The position numbers were made by a program, and so were the translations under genes. A model generated the notes under the pieces. That model was not told where the DNA came from. It ran no database searches and was given only the letters and a program-made list of their open reading frames with translations. Source: Mesobacterium_A sp034670065 (lineage in GTDB: Bacteria; Pseudomonadota; Alphaproteobacteria; Rhodobacterales; Rhodobacteraceae). From it: 64,000 nt of DNA. The stretch is from assembly GCA_034670065.1 (NCBI GenBank), contig JAXMOG010000003.1, forward strand, positions 248,001 to 312,000, given 5' to 3'. Positions 45,259-54,857 of the stretch are shown here, piece after piece. Each line of letters opens with the position of its first letter. Position 1 is the stretch's first letter.

Positions 45259-45806
45259 ATGTCCTTGCCTGGTGGCAAGAGCCTCGCGTGATCGTAAAAC
45301 ACCCCAAGGCTGGACCGGCGGCCCATCAATACCACCTTGTCGCCCGGCACCAAGATCGAGGCCAAAGGCCCCGGAACGTCGCACAGACGATCAAATATCC
45401 ATGGCATGCTGTCTAACGACACCGCCGTTCGGCAAGCCGATGTGGGCGTTGCCGATGGGTGCTCTACCGTCACCACCATGGCCGCCCGTTTTCCCATGAG
45501 TCCGGTCCACGCCATGGGCACCGCTGCGGTCAGCCCAACGTAGAAGATCAACGCATAAAACACCGGCGCAACATAGCGCAGCGCACCCTGAATGGGCCCA
45601 GTGACGGGGCAAGCCATCAGCAACACAAACACGATCAGCGCCATGGCCGCCGCGACCAAAACCGGCAGCGTCCCCATTGAATGGAATACATCAGGATCCG
45701 ATAAAAACCGATATCCGATCCGATCCACCAAAAAGGGGCCGGCGCTGAAAACGCTGATACATGACGTTACCAACAAGCCCAGCCGGACCAAACGTGGCGG
45801 GGTCAT
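45255..45806 (-). CDS. hypothetical membrane protein
   Basis: 183 residues. Three hydrophobic segments (about 8-28, 44-66, 76-98) are followed by a soluble C-terminal half of about 85 residues that contains three Cys (SACRTAV, FDRLCDVPG) and ends LLPPGKDI. This would be a membrane-anchored periplasmic or cytoplasmic domain. It lies tail-to-tail with kpsC. I do not recognise the family. Confidence 0.6.
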   Translation of the reverse strand: MTPPRLVRLGLLVTSCISVFSAGPFLVDRIGYRFLSDPDVFHSMGTLPVLVAAAMALIVFVLLMACPVTGPIQGALRYVAPVFYALIFYVGLTAAVPMAWTGLMGKRAAMVVTVEHPSATPTSACRTAVSLDSMPWIFDRLCDVPGPLASILVPGDKVVLMGRRSSLGVFYDHARLLPPGKDI

Positions 45807-45963
45807 GAACGAACTCGGACGACTGAAATGAACGTGTGGTCTGCTGCAAACATCAGCTCAGACTATCTACACAGCGCGAAATGTCAAAAAACCACGGTCA
45901 TTCTTGACCTGCCCCACGGGCATTTCACCCGGGCGATCACCAAAACAGGCCCCGGAAATGCAT

Positions 45964-45994
45964 TCGCCCAAATCCGGAAACCGGACTTGGGCGA
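45964..45994. repeat. inverted repeat downstream of rpoD
   Basis: 14-base arms TCGCCCAAATCCGG (45964-45977) and CCGGACTTGGGCGA (45981-45994), one mismatch, loop AAA. It lies 38 bases past the rpoD stop without a T-run; probably an mRNA 3'-end structure. The rest of the 225-base gap 45807-46031 holds no gene that I can see. Confidence 0.55.
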
Positions 45995-46031
45995 AGCGAT
46001 TCTTATGCAAGCCCCATGTGCGGGGACAGAT

Positions 46032-48029
46032 TTACTGATCCAGGAAGGACCGCAGTTTGCGGCTGCGCGATGGGTGCTTAAGCTTGCGCAGTGCTTTTGC
46101 TTCGATCTGACGGATACGTTCGCGGGTCACACTGAACTGCTGGCCAACTTCTTCCAGCGTGTGATCCGTGTTCATACCGATGCCAAACCGCATCCGCAAA
46201 ACCCGTTCTTCTCGTGGCGTCAGTGATGACAGCACGCGTGTTGTGGTTTCGCGCAAGTTGTCCTGAATGGCAGCTTCCAACGGCAAAACCGCATTCTTGT
46301 CTTCGATGAAGTCGCCAAGTTGGCTGTCTTCCTCGTCACCAATTGGCGTTTCCAGAGAGATCGGTTCTTTGGCGATTTTCATCACCTTGCGAACCTTCTC
46401 CAGCGGCATTTGCAGCTTTTCGGCCAATTCTTCTGGCGTCGGTTCGCGACCAATTTCGTGCAACATCTGGCGACCAGTACGGACCAGCTTGTTGATCGTC
46501 TCGATCATATGCACTGGAATACGGATGGTGCGCGCCTGATCCGCAATCGAACGGGTGATGGCCTGACGGATCCACCATGTGGCATAGGTCGAAAATTTAT
46601 AGCCGCGACGATACTCAAACTTGTCGACGGCTTTCATCAGACCAATGTTACCTTCCTGGATCAAATCCAGGAACTGCAAACCACGGTTGGTGTACTTCTT
46701 GGCAATCGAAATCACGAGACGCAGGTTGGCTTCGACCATTTCTTTCTTGGCCTGCCGGGCTTCTTTTTCGCCCTTCTGCACCTGGTTCACGATACGGCGG
46801 AATTCGCTGATATCCAGACCGACATACTGTCCGACTTGCGCCATATCGGCGCGCAGTTCTTCCACTTTACCGGTCGACCGTTCGACAAACATCTGCCACG
46901 CACGGCCCTGCTTCTGGGCCATGTCGTCCAACCAGTTCGGATCCAGCTCGCGTCCGCGATACTCTTCAACGAATTCGCGGCGGTTGATACGGGCCTGATC
47001 AGCCAGCTTCACCATCGCGCTGTCGATCGACATGATCCGACGGTTGATGCCGTACAGCTGGTCAATCAACGCTTCGATACGGTTGTTGTGCAGGTGCAGC
47101 TCATTCACCAGAACCACGATCTCAGAGCGCAGGCTCTGATACTGCGATTCCGCATTGTCCGAGAATGAACGATCTTCGTTCAACGTGGCCGAGATACGCA
47201 GATCCTGCATTTCAGCAAGCTGCTCGTAGTCTTGTGCGATACGATCCAACGTTTCCAGAACCCGCGGCTTCAGCGCGGTTTCCATCGCAGCCAAAGACAT
47301 ATTGGCCTGTTCGTCGTCATCATCATCGTCGTCATCGGTGCCAATGGGGTTACCGTCCGCATCCAATTCCGGTTGATCCGGCTTTGTTTTGGCCGGGGCC
47401 GCACCGGGCACGACAGGCGCGCCAACAACGGGTGCACCAACTTCGTTTTCGTCTTCCATCTGACCAGAGAACGTTGTCTCCAGATCGATCACATCGCGCA
47501 GCAAGATATCTTCGGACAGAAGTTCTTCGCGCCAGATCGTGATGGCCTGAAATGTCAGCGGGCTTTCGCAAAGCCCGGCAATCATCGTATTGCGACCCGC
47601 TTCGATCCGCTTGGCAATCGCGATTTCACCTTCGCGGCTCAGCAGTTCTACACTGCCCATCTCACGCAGGTACATGCGCACCGGATCATCGGTCCGGTCC
47701 AGCTTCTCGGCGCTGCCCGCAGCCACGGCAACTTCGCCCGGCTTTTGCGTCTGCACCAGGTCGGTGGACCCTTTGTTTTCGTCCTCTTCAGCTTCCTCGT
47801 CATCTTCGGTGACTTGGATACCCATTTCAGACAACATGGACATCACATCCTCGATCTGGTCAGAGCTGACCTGATCGGGCGGAAGGACATCATTCAGTTG
47901 GTCATAGGTGATGTAGCCGCGTTCGCGTGCCTCGGCGATCATCTTTTTGACCGCCGCTTGGCTCATGTCCAAGCTGACCTCTTCGTCCTGATCGCGTGTC
48001 TTCGTGTCGTCATTGTCATCAGCGGCCAT
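46032..48029 (-). CDS. rpoD: RNA polymerase primary sigma factor (sigma-70)
   Basis: 665 residues. Region 1.2 DRTDDPVRMYLREMGSVELLSREGE, non-conserved insert with an acidic run (eight Asp, after GNPIGT), region 2 LIQEGNIGLMKAVDKFEYRRGYKFSTYATWWIRQAI, and region 4.2 HTLEEVGQQFSVTRERIRQIEAKALRKL are all present. Start at 48029 (MAADDND) has AGGAG 6 bases upstream; the TTG at 48035 is not favoured. Downstream of dnaG on the same strand, the conserved macromolecular-synthesis order. Confidence 0.97.
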   Translation of the reverse strand: MAADDNDDTKTRDQDEEVSLDMSQAAVKKMIAEARERGYITYDQLNDVLPPDQVSSDQIEDVMSMLSEMGIQVTEDDEEAEEDENKGSTDLVQTQKPGEVAVAAGSAEKLDRTDDPVRMYLREMGSVELLSREGEIAIAKRIEAGRNTMIAGLCESPLTFQAITIWREELLSEDILLRDVIDLETTFSGQMEDENEVGAPVVGAPVVPGAAPAKTKPDQPELDADGNPIGTDDDDDDDDEQANMSLAAMETALKPRVLETLDRIAQDYEQLAEMQDLRISATLNEDRSFSDNAESQYQSLRSEIVVLVNELHLHNNRIEALIDQLYGINRRIMSIDSAMVKLADQARINRREFVEEYRGRELDPNWLDDMAQKQGRAWQMFVERSTGKVEELRADMAQVGQYVGLDISEFRRIVNQVQKGEKEARQAKKEMVEANLRLVISIAKKYTNRGLQFLDLIQEGNIGLMKAVDKFEYRRGYKFSTYATWWIRQAITRSIADQARTIRIPVHMIETINKLVRTGRQMLHEIGREPTPEELAEKLQMPLEKVRKVMKIAKEPISLETPIGDEEDSQLGDFIEDKNAVLPLEAAIQDNLRETTTRVLSSLTPREERVLRMRFGIGMNTDHTLEEVGQQFSVTRERIRQIEAKALRKLKHPSRSRKLRSFLDQ

Positions 48030-48054
48030 GAACAACTCCTGGCTGGGGGCATGT

Positions 48055-48097
48055 GATTCGCTTTACCGAATCAACCTTGCGAACGAGTGATTCGCAA
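48055..48097 (-). other. tandem hairpins in the dnaG-rpoD spacer
   Basis: GATTCG (48055-48060) / CGAATC (48067-48072), and TTGCGAA (48077-48083) / TTCGCAA (48091-48097), both perfect. They lie 25-70 bases before the rpoD start. In E. coli the same junction is an RNase E processing site; a similar role here is inference. Confidence 0.45.
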
Positions 48098-48141
48098 TTC
48101 AATACCCCGATTCCTTTACCTTTTCCTCACCAATGTTGCCT

Positions 48142-50076
48142 TTAACGGCCTTTGGTGAACTTGATCTGCGCCATCAAAGCCTCGAAAGCGCTGCGTTCTT
48201 CCCGATTCACGGCCGCCCCATTCGGGCCGACATCGTATTCGGTTTTGTCTTCACTCGTCCCCTTGAGCGCCTGATGATATGATTCCGCCGCCTGACCAAG
48301 CCGATAAGTGGTTACTTCATCTGGCAAATGTTCAAAATCTTCCTCTGCTTCGGCGATCCCATCAACGCGCGCCCGAGTTGCGGCCAACTTGGCCAGTTCT
48401 TCGGTAACAGTTGTCCGGGCGGTCTCCTCGTCACCAGGACTGCGCACACAGGGCTGGATAGCCACATGGCGTGCAGACAGAAAGGTTTCAAGGGGTTCGA
48501 TCCCAATTTCCTCCTCAACCCGCGCCCGAACGTCTGACGCGCTGCCGCCCAAACACCGCAACAACACATCGCGCAACAGCCGATTGTCGGTGTCGTGGAA
48601 CTCCATCAAATCAAGCTCGGTTTCAAACTCTTCAATCAGCGAAGGGGTCAACAGTACCGCTGCCAGGATAACACCCTGACGCATTGTCACTTCTGCCTCC
48701 ACACCGCCCGCGGCCAAGAAAGAGTTCTTGGTACGTGCCATTGGCGCGATGCTTGGCTGAACAAACTTGCGGCCTGATCCACGCCGTGTGGCCGGACGAA
48801 ACAGGTCCCACCGCAGAGATTTGATCTCTTCGCCATAGTGACGGCGCAACGATTGATCCTGAATCAATTTGATTTTGTCGCGTAGAGTCTTGTCCAACGC
48901 AGCTTTGCGTTCTGGGCTGTCAAAGACCTTGCCCTCTGTCTCGCGCTGCCACAGTAGCTGTACCATGGGCATGGCCTGATCCAGCACTTTCTGAACCGCC
49001 GCTGCCCCTTTGGCGCGGATCAAATCATCAGGGTCTTTTCCTTCGGGCATAAGGGCAAATCGCAGCCCCTTGCCCACTTCCAACAACGGCAACGCCAGAT
49101 CGACCAGCCGGTATGCCGCGCGCACGCCCGCCTTGTCACCGTCCAAGGCAACCAAGGGCTCTTCACTGATCCGCCACAGCATTTGCAGCTGATGCTCTGT
49201 CACCGCAGTGCCCAAGGGGGCAACAGCGCCCTGAAACCCAGCTTCGGACAGCGCAATCACATCCATATAGCCTTCGGCAACGATCAAACGCTGCCCCTTG
49301 CCCACGGCTTCGCGCGCAGAACCATAATTGTAGAGTGTCCAACTTTTATCAAAAAGCGGGGTCTCGGGGCTGTTAAGGTATTTGGCGTTATCGGTCGGGT
49401 CCATCGCCCGGCCACCAAAGGCAATCACGCGCCCGCGCGGATCATGAATGGGAAACATGATACGATTGCGGAAGACATCATAAGGCTTACCGCCATTGCG
49501 CGATGGCTTGGCCAGACCGGCCTCAAGGATCAGTTTTTCGTCGACCCCTTTGGCGGTCAAATGATCCCAAAGCGCCTGCCATCCCTCTGGGGCAAAACCC
49601 AAGCCGAAACGATCTTGGGCTTCGGCGCTCAACCCGCGCCGTTCCAGATAGGCCCGCGCATCGGACGCGACGCCAGAACGCAATGCCATTCGAAAAAATT
49701 TCTGCGCGGCTTCCGTTACTTCGCGCAATTGGGTTTGACGGTCCGCTTTCTTTTGCGCCTGCGGATCTTTGGCTGGCATCGGAATTCCGGCTTCCCCTGC
49801 CAGGATTTCGACAGCTTCCATAAATCCAACATTTTCAGTCTGCTGGATAAAGCTTAGCGCATCGCCTTTTTCATGGCAGCCAAAGCAGTAGTAGAATCCC
49901 TTTCGGTCATCCACATGAAAAGACGCGGTTTTTTCCTGATGGAAAGGGCAAGGCGCCCAAAGGTCGCCCTTGGCCTGGTTGGACTTTCGTGTGTCCCAAA
50001 TAACTTTGCGGCCCACCACCTGTGACAGGCTGGTGCGCGTACGAAGTTCATCAAGAAATCCAGGGGGTAGACTCAT
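48142..50076 (-). CDS. dnaG: DNA primase
   Basis: Makes RNA primers for replication. 644 residues. N-terminal CHC2 zinc finger (APCPFHQEKTASFHVDDRKGFYYCFGCHEKGD), TOPRIM core with IVAEGYMDVIALSEAGF and LDGDKAGVRAAYR, then the DnaB-binding C-terminal domain. Shares strand and spacing with rpoD. Confidence 0.97.
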   Translation of the reverse strand: MSLPPGFLDELRTRTSLSQVVGRKVIWDTRKSNQAKGDLWAPCPFHQEKTASFHVDDRKGFYYCFGCHEKGDALSFIQQTENVGFMEAVEILAGEAGIPMPAKDPQAQKKADRQTQLREVTEAAQKFFRMALRSGVASDARAYLERRGLSAEAQDRFGLGFAPEGWQALWDHLTAKGVDEKLILEAGLAKPSRNGGKPYDVFRNRIMFPIHDPRGRVIAFGGRAMDPTDNAKYLNSPETPLFDKSWTLYNYGSAREAVGKGQRLIVAEGYMDVIALSEAGFQGAVAPLGTAVTEHQLQMLWRISEEPLVALDGDKAGVRAAYRLVDLALPLLEVGKGLRFALMPEGKDPDDLIRAKGAAAVQKVLDQAMPMVQLLWQRETEGKVFDSPERKAALDKTLRDKIKLIQDQSLRRHYGEEIKSLRWDLFRPATRRGSGRKFVQPSIAPMARTKNSFLAAGGVEAEVTMRQGVILAAVLLTPSLIEEFETELDLMEFHDTDNRLLRDVLLRCLGGSASDVRARVEEEIGIEPLETFLSARHVAIQPCVRSPGDEETARTTVTEELAKLAATRARVDGIAEAEEDFEHLPDEVTTYRLGQAAESYHQALKGTSEDKTEYDVGPNGAAVNREERSAFEALMAQIKFTKGR

Positions 50077-50116
50077 ACAGCTTATATTGGGCCTGATCGT
50101 CCCCGAGTCCAGACCG

Positions 50117-50428
50117 CTACTGTGCTGCCGCCATACACTGGCGTTCCCACTCAGCCTTGATATCAGTCTCCAGCGCCTCTTCAGGCAGGCTATAGGCCCA
50201 ATCCAAAGTCAGGAAAACAGCGGGCAAATACCGTTGGGCATCGTCTGACAGTTGAGACGTAACCAGCTTTTCCGTCCGCTTGCGGGATTTGCCTTCTTTG
50301 CGCAGATCAACAACGCGCTCTGCAATCAAAGCGGTGGTTTTGCAGGCTTCGGCCATTGTTGGCTTGGCGTCTTGAGCTGTTGCCATTGATGCGCTGGCCA
50401 GTATCAGGCCCACCAGAAATCGCGTCAT
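50117..50428 (-). CDS. small exported hypothetical protein
   Basis: 103 residues. The start at 50428 (MTRFLVGL) gives a signal peptide cut near ATAQDA; the mature part is a helical, charged domain with two Cys (EACKTTA near its start and ERQCMAA at the end), possibly forming a disulfide. Divergence from family databases unknown. It lies 41 bases before dnaG on the same strand and may share its transcript. Confidence 0.7.
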   Translation of the reverse strand: MTRFLVGLILASASMATAQDAKPTMAEACKTTALIAERVVDLRKEGKSRKRTEKLVTSQLSDDAQRYLPAVFLTLDWAYSLPEEALETDIKAEWERQCMAAAQ

Positions 50429-50521
50429 GTTGTTTTTCCCCAATCTTTGGTTTGTCGATCAGCTAGCGCAGCGCGCACCATCTGTCACCCCAATCCCCTA
50501 ATTGATGCAGGTTTTGGCCAA

Positions 50522-51118
50522 CTATTTCACCTTGGGTGTTGCCGCCTGACGCTCTTGCAAAGACAGAACAGTTACCGGCACACCCGTTCTATCGCGCAAT
50601 ACTGATAATTTTGCCCGCCCACTAACAGCTGCGCCGATCATACGCGTGAACAGGCTTAGAACAGCCCGGAAAAGACCCACATCCTTAGTCGGCACCCCCT
50701 GCCCCGGCTTAGCGGCAGCCGTGTTACAATGGTTGATGCATGGCCCCAGTGCCGCGTCAGCTGCTGCGGTTGACGACGCTGGGATGATCACCCCAACGAA
50801 GGCCAGCTTGGAATTGGGCAAACTGTTAAACAGCGGCGTATCGCAACATCCCGCATACCAACGCATCAAACCTTTTGGGCTCAGACGCTGTATGCGCAAT
50901 TGTTCTGACCCTTGCGCGATCTGCAGCAGATCAGGTGTGGTTTGAAAAATTTCCGTCCCACCGCCGGGCAACAGAATACGTTCCGCGCCCAGATGACGAG
51001 CAGCAGCCTGACAATCCGCGCAATAGCAGACCACACGCGTGCCAGAGGAGGCACGGGGCACGTCCACATGTACAGCGACCTGCCCACATTGGCAGGCCAC
51101 ATCCAAAATTTCAGACAT
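50522..51118 (-). CDS. GFA-like zinc-binding protein (DUF6151-type)
   Basis: 198 residues. Contains CQCGQVAVHV near the start and VVCYCADCQAAARHLG, the paired Cys motifs of the glutathione-dependent formaldehyde-activating (GFA) fold, plus GCCDTPLFNSL later. This looks like the DUF6151 offshoot; catalytic function is not established. Start at 51118 (MSEILDVACQ) is 2 bases after the gdh stop, so the pair is almost certainly one operon. Confidence 0.8.
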   Translation of the reverse strand: MSEILDVACQCGQVAVHVDVPRASSGTRVVCYCADCQAAARHLGAERILLPGGGTEIFQTTPDLLQIAQGSEQLRIQRLSPKGLMRWYAGCCDTPLFNSLPNSKLAFVGVIIPASSTAAADAALGPCINHCNTAAAKPGQGVPTKDVGLFRAVLSLFTRMIGAAVSGRAKLSVLRDRTGVPVTVLSLQERQAATPKVK

Positions 51119-51120
51119 CG

Positions 51121-52557
51121 CTATAGCCCTTTCGCGCGGTAGCTGCTGGCGACCTTGTCGATCGCCACCAGATAGGCCGCCGTCCGCAAATCGGCCACAT
51201 CGTCGCGACCATGCCAAACCTCGCGCATGGCTTGGTACGCCACGCGCATCGTGTCATCCAGGCCAGAGCGGACCAGCTCCAGTTCATCCGCGCCGCGCAG
51301 ATAGCGCTGTTTGAAATCAGGGCTCAGTTGCCACCCAATGCCGCTGTCGGCGCTCAACCTCTCCAGCTCATCAATCACAAGCTGGTGGCGTGATTCCTCT
51401 TGCCGGCGCTGCATCCGGCCAAAGCGGATGTGGCTCAGGTTCTTGACCCACTCAAAGTACGAAACGGTCACACCACCCGCGTTGGCATACATGTCCGGGA
51501 TAACCACCGTACCCATATTTCGCAGAACATCGTCAGCCCCGGCAGTGATTGGGCCATTGGCCGCTTCGATAATCAGCGGTGCTTTGATCCGTTCTGCGTT
51601 GGACAGGTTGATCACCCCTTCCATCGCCGCCGGAATCAGGATGTCACAAGGTTCCTCCATTACGGCGGCCCCTTCTGCGTGATGCGCCGCATCGGGATAC
51701 CCGGTGACACCGCCATGCTTGACGATCCATTCGCGCACCTTGTCCACGTCCAGTCCTGCATCGTTGAACAGCGCCCCGTCCCGTTCAACGATACCGATAA
51801 TCGTAGCGCCGTCTTCATCCCGCAGGAATTTGGCGGCATGATATCCAACATTGCCCAGCCCCTGCACGATTACACGCTTGCCATCCAAGGAACCCGACAA
51901 TCCGGCTTTGGCCACATCACGTGGGTCGCGGAAGAATTCGCGCAGCGCATATTGTACACCACGCCCGGTCGCTTCGACCCTGCCAGATATACCGCCGGTG
52001 TTCAGCGGCTTGCCCGTCACACAAGCATTGGCGTTGATGTCCGTTGTATTCATCCGGGCATACTGATCAGCGATCCATGCCATTTCCCGTTCGCCCGTGC
52101 CCATATCAGGCGCTGGCACGTTTTGGCTTGGGTTGATCAGATCACGCTTGATCAGCTCATACGCAAAGCGCCGGGTGATTTGTTCCAGCTCATGCTCATC
52201 CCATTCACGCGGATCGATGCACAGGCCACCCTTTGAGCCACCAAACGGCGCTTCAACCAGCGCACATTTGTAGGTCATCAGCGCTGCCAGCGCCTCAACC
52301 TCATCCTGGTTAACCGACAAGGCAAAGCGGATACCGCCTTTGACAGGTTCCATATGCTCAGAATGGACAGAGCGATAACCGGTGAAGGTATGAATCTGTC
52401 CGCGCAACCGCACCCCAAACCGTACTGTATAGGTCGCGTTGCAAACCCGGATCTTTTGTTCCAACCCCGGCGGCAAGTCCATCAAGGCCACCGCGCGATT
52501 GAACATCAGATCGACACTTTCGCGGAAAGACGGCTCTTTGCCTGGCAAAACGGACAT
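51121..52557 (-). CDS. gdhA: NAD-type glutamate dehydrogenase (Glu/Leu/Phe/Val family)
   Basis: Interconverts glutamate and 2-oxoglutarate plus ammonia. 478 residues. Substrate domain with EPVKGGIRFALSVNQDEVEALAALMTYKCALVEAPFGGSKGG (catalytic Lys in the MTYKCA segment), PAPDMGTGEREMAW, and the Rossmann motif VIVQGLGNVGYHAAKFL. Resembles the hexameric NAD enzymes more than the long NAD-GDH. The 322-base upstream gap is shared with the divergent Tad genes. Confidence 0.93.
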   Translation of the reverse strand: MSVLPGKEPSFRESVDLMFNRAVALMDLPPGLEQKIRVCNATYTVRFGVRLRGQIHTFTGYRSVHSEHMEPVKGGIRFALSVNQDEVEALAALMTYKCALVEAPFGGSKGGLCIDPREWDEHELEQITRRFAYELIKRDLINPSQNVPAPDMGTGEREMAWIADQYARMNTTDINANACVTGKPLNTGGISGRVEATGRGVQYALREFFRDPRDVAKAGLSGSLDGKRVIVQGLGNVGYHAAKFLRDEDGATIIGIVERDGALFNDAGLDVDKVREWIVKHGGVTGYPDAAHHAEGAAVMEEPCDILIPAAMEGVINLSNAERIKAPLIIEAANGPITAGADDVLRNMGTVVIPDMYANAGGVTVSYFEWVKNLSHIRFGRMQRRQEESRHQLVIDELERLSADSGIGWQLSPDFKQRYLRGADELELVRSGLDDTMRVAYQAMREVWHGRDDVADLRTAAYLVAIDKVASSYRAKGL

Positions 52558-52879
52558 GAATTTTCCTTCTCACTGCTATCGAACGGGTACATTGCCCGAC
52601 TCAACGTTACCGATTCCTAACTCACTTTCGATTCACGGTGTTTATATTTCGGTGGACCGCCAAAATATCGTTTCGTGCCACATTTCAAAATCGCCATTGT
52701 AAATGTGGCAGAAACAGTTCACGCCAGATGGCCACAATGTACCTTAATACACTGGTAATTTTGTGAAAAATCGTAATTTCCCGCCCTATTTTCGCCCCCA
52801 ATCGCCCTCATAAACGGCTGTCGGGGCATATGTTCTGAGTACGAACTTGTCGGCTGACCACCGGCAGAAAGGCAACGGG
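52558..52879. promoter_or_regulatory. AT-rich divergent promoter region, gdhA / Tad genes
   Basis: 322 bases without a gene. It is markedly AT-rich, especially 52680-52800 (TTAATACACTGGTAATTTTG). It contains a perfect inverted repeat TGCCACATTT (52676-52685) / AAATGTGGCA (52701-52710), 15 bases apart, a candidate operator or leader hairpin. Promoters for both flanking genes must lie here but no boxes stand out. Confidence 0.5.
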
Positions 52880-54316
52880 ATGACGTTTAAGCGGACCAAT
52901 GGTGCACTCTTCAGTGCACTGACCAAACCGGGTGCGACCAACGCACTGCGTTCGGGTGTAGCTCGCTTCATTCGTGATGAAGCCGGCACCATGACACATC
53001 TGGCGGTAGCGACCGCCGTTACAATGATTGCGTTCGGCGGATTGGGGATCGACATGATCCACGCCGAACTCACACGCGCAAAGATTCAAGCCACACTTGA
53101 CCGCTCTGTTTTGGCGGCCGCTGATCTGGAAAACCAACTGGTTCCAGCAGACGTTGTGTATGACTACTTCTCTAAGATGGGTGTCAGCAACGCCCTGACT
53201 GGTGTGCAAGTCGACCATACTGGTAACGCTAAAACTGTAAGCGCCCAAGCAGCGACCACACATGATGCCAATTTCTCCCAAATCTTCGGCGTTGACCGCT
53301 TTGACATCGGTGGCAATTCCACTGCTTCCGAATGGGTAAGCTTTGTCGAAGTGTCCATGGTCTTGGATATTTCCGGCTCGATGGCCGACAACAGCCGCCT
53401 GGTGAACATGAAGAACGCCGCGCAGTTGTTTGTGGATACGGTTATTGATCCGAATTTCCCTGACACGGTGTCGATTTCGCTGGTTCCTTATTCGGAACAT
53501 GTGAATGCGGGCCCACTGGCATCACAGATGAATATTTCACGTAATCACGGGTTTGCAGACTGTCTGGAATTTCCTGACAACATGTACCAGACCACGGCGA
53601 TCGACACATCCGTGACCTATTCGCAGATGCAGCACTATCAGTGGAACTACTACGGTGACAACGATCTGGGAAACCATGTCTGCCCAACCCAAGGGTATGC
53701 AGAAATTCAGCCAGTCTCAAACGACAGAACTGCTCTGAAAAAGCAAATCGGCGATTTCCAACCACTGGCTGGCACCGCGATCTTTATGGGAATGAAGTGG
53801 GCCGCTGCTCTGCTGGACCCGTCCATGCGTGGTGCTATCAGCAACCTGGCTGGCTCAAATAACATTCCCGCCGCGTTCTCTGACCGTCCACTGGATTTCG
53901 GTCGCGACGATGTTGGCAAACACATTGTTCTGATGACCGATGGCATGAATTCCAAGTCTTACCGACTTCAGAATTGGGCGTATCAGGACGACTCTATGTA
54001 TGCGCACTGGGCCAATAACAACCTTTGGTATTCCAACGTGGAATACGTGACCGACGCCTGGAGCTGGGAAAAGTTTTATACTCAACGGTACAGCCAATGG
54101 TACGGCAATGCGTTGCTGGATCGCATCTGTGACGCAGCAAAAGACAACGGCATCACAATTTGGACAATTGCCTTTGAGACAACGGGTAGCGGTTCCAACG
54201 TTATGAAGCAGTGCGCCTCTTCTCCTGCGCACCACTTCGATGCGAAAGGCGCCGAACTTGCGGACGTGTTCTACTCGATTGCCCGCGCGATTACTCAGTT
54301 GAGGCTGACAGAATGA
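52880..54316 (+). CDS. Tad locus VWA-domain protein (TadG-like)
   Basis: 478 residues. N-terminal TadE-like segment: charged RFIRDEAGTMTHLAVATAVTMIAFGGLGIDMIHAELTRAKIQATLDRSVLAAA with one membrane helix, then a VWA domain with MIDAS motif DISGS at 163-167 and later IVLMTDGMNS. Such proteins assemble or anchor Tad/Flp pili. Start at 52880 (MTFKRTN) has AAAGG upstream; the TTG at 52847 is not needed. Overlaps the next gene as ATGA. Confidence 0.87.
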   Translation: MTFKRTNGALFSALTKPGATNALRSGVARFIRDEAGTMTHLAVATAVTMIAFGGLGIDMIHAELTRAKIQATLDRSVLAAADLENQLVPADVVYDYFSKMGVSNALTGVQVDHTGNAKTVSAQAATTHDANFSQIFGVDRFDIGGNSTASEWVSFVEVSMVLDISGSMADNSRLVNMKNAAQLFVDTVIDPNFPDTVSISLVPYSEHVNAGPLASQMNISRNHGFADCLEFPDNMYQTTAIDTSVTYSQMQHYQWNYYGDNDLGNHVCPTQGYAEIQPVSNDRTALKKQIGDFQPLAGTAIFMGMKWAAALLDPSMRGAISNLAGSNNIPAAFSDRPLDFGRDDVGKHIVLMTDGMNSKSYRLQNWAYQDDSMYAHWANNNLWYSNVEYVTDAWSWEKFYTQRYSQWYGNALLDRICDAAKDNGITIWTIAFETTGSGSNVMKQCASSPAHHFDAKGAELADVFYSIARAITQLRLTE

Positions 54317-54849
54317 TGAGTTTGGTAAAAAGTACCCTGCGCCGTTTTGCGCGCGACGATGAAGGAAGCATGGTTGTCCCTTTCGCCTTGTGGACACCCT
54401 TCTTCATCATGTTGATTGTGTCGACCATTGAAATGGGCACAGTCACGATCCGCCACAGCGCACTTGAGCGGTCTGTTGATCAGACGGTCCGTGACCTGCG
54501 TCTCGGGACAGGAACAAAATTCACCCATGCGGAATTGAAAAAGTCCATCTGTGACAAAGCCGCTGTCCTGCCGAATTGCATGAATACCATGCACTTGGAA
54601 ATGCTGCGCTTGGACATGCGCAACTTTGACGAACCTGATTACTTTCCTGACTGTGTTGATCTGGCTGAGGATGCAACGCCTCAACGCAACTTCACGTACG
54701 GCGCCGCGAACGAAATGATGTTTCTGCGCGCGTGTTACAAATACGATCCATTTTCGCCATCCGGGTATTTGGGCGGTTCGATGATGGCCGACGGTGAAGG
54801 ATATGTCGCGCTGATCGCCACATCTGCCTTTGTGCAAGAACCGGGTTGA
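54313..54849 (+). CDS. TadE-family minor pseudopilin
   Basis: 178 residues. After a short basic start comes RDDEGSMVVPFALWTPFFIMLIVSTIEMGTVTIRHSALERSVDQTVRDLRLGTG, a typical TadE N-terminal helix with Glu near position 17. Four Cys in the C-terminal part could form disulfides. Starts within the stop of the VWA gene and is followed 8 bases later by the next pilin-like gene. The frame is open upstream to 54211 but only inside its neighbour. Confidence 0.83.
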   Translation: MMSLVKSTLRRFARDDEGSMVVPFALWTPFFIMLIVSTIEMGTVTIRHSALERSVDQTVRDLRLGTGTKFTHAELKKSICDKAAVLPNCMNTMHLEMLRLDMRNFDEPDYFPDCVDLAEDATPQRNFTYGAANEMMFLRACYKYDPFSPSGYLGGSMMADGEGYVALIATSAFVQEPG

Positions 54850-54857
54850 GGTGTAGT

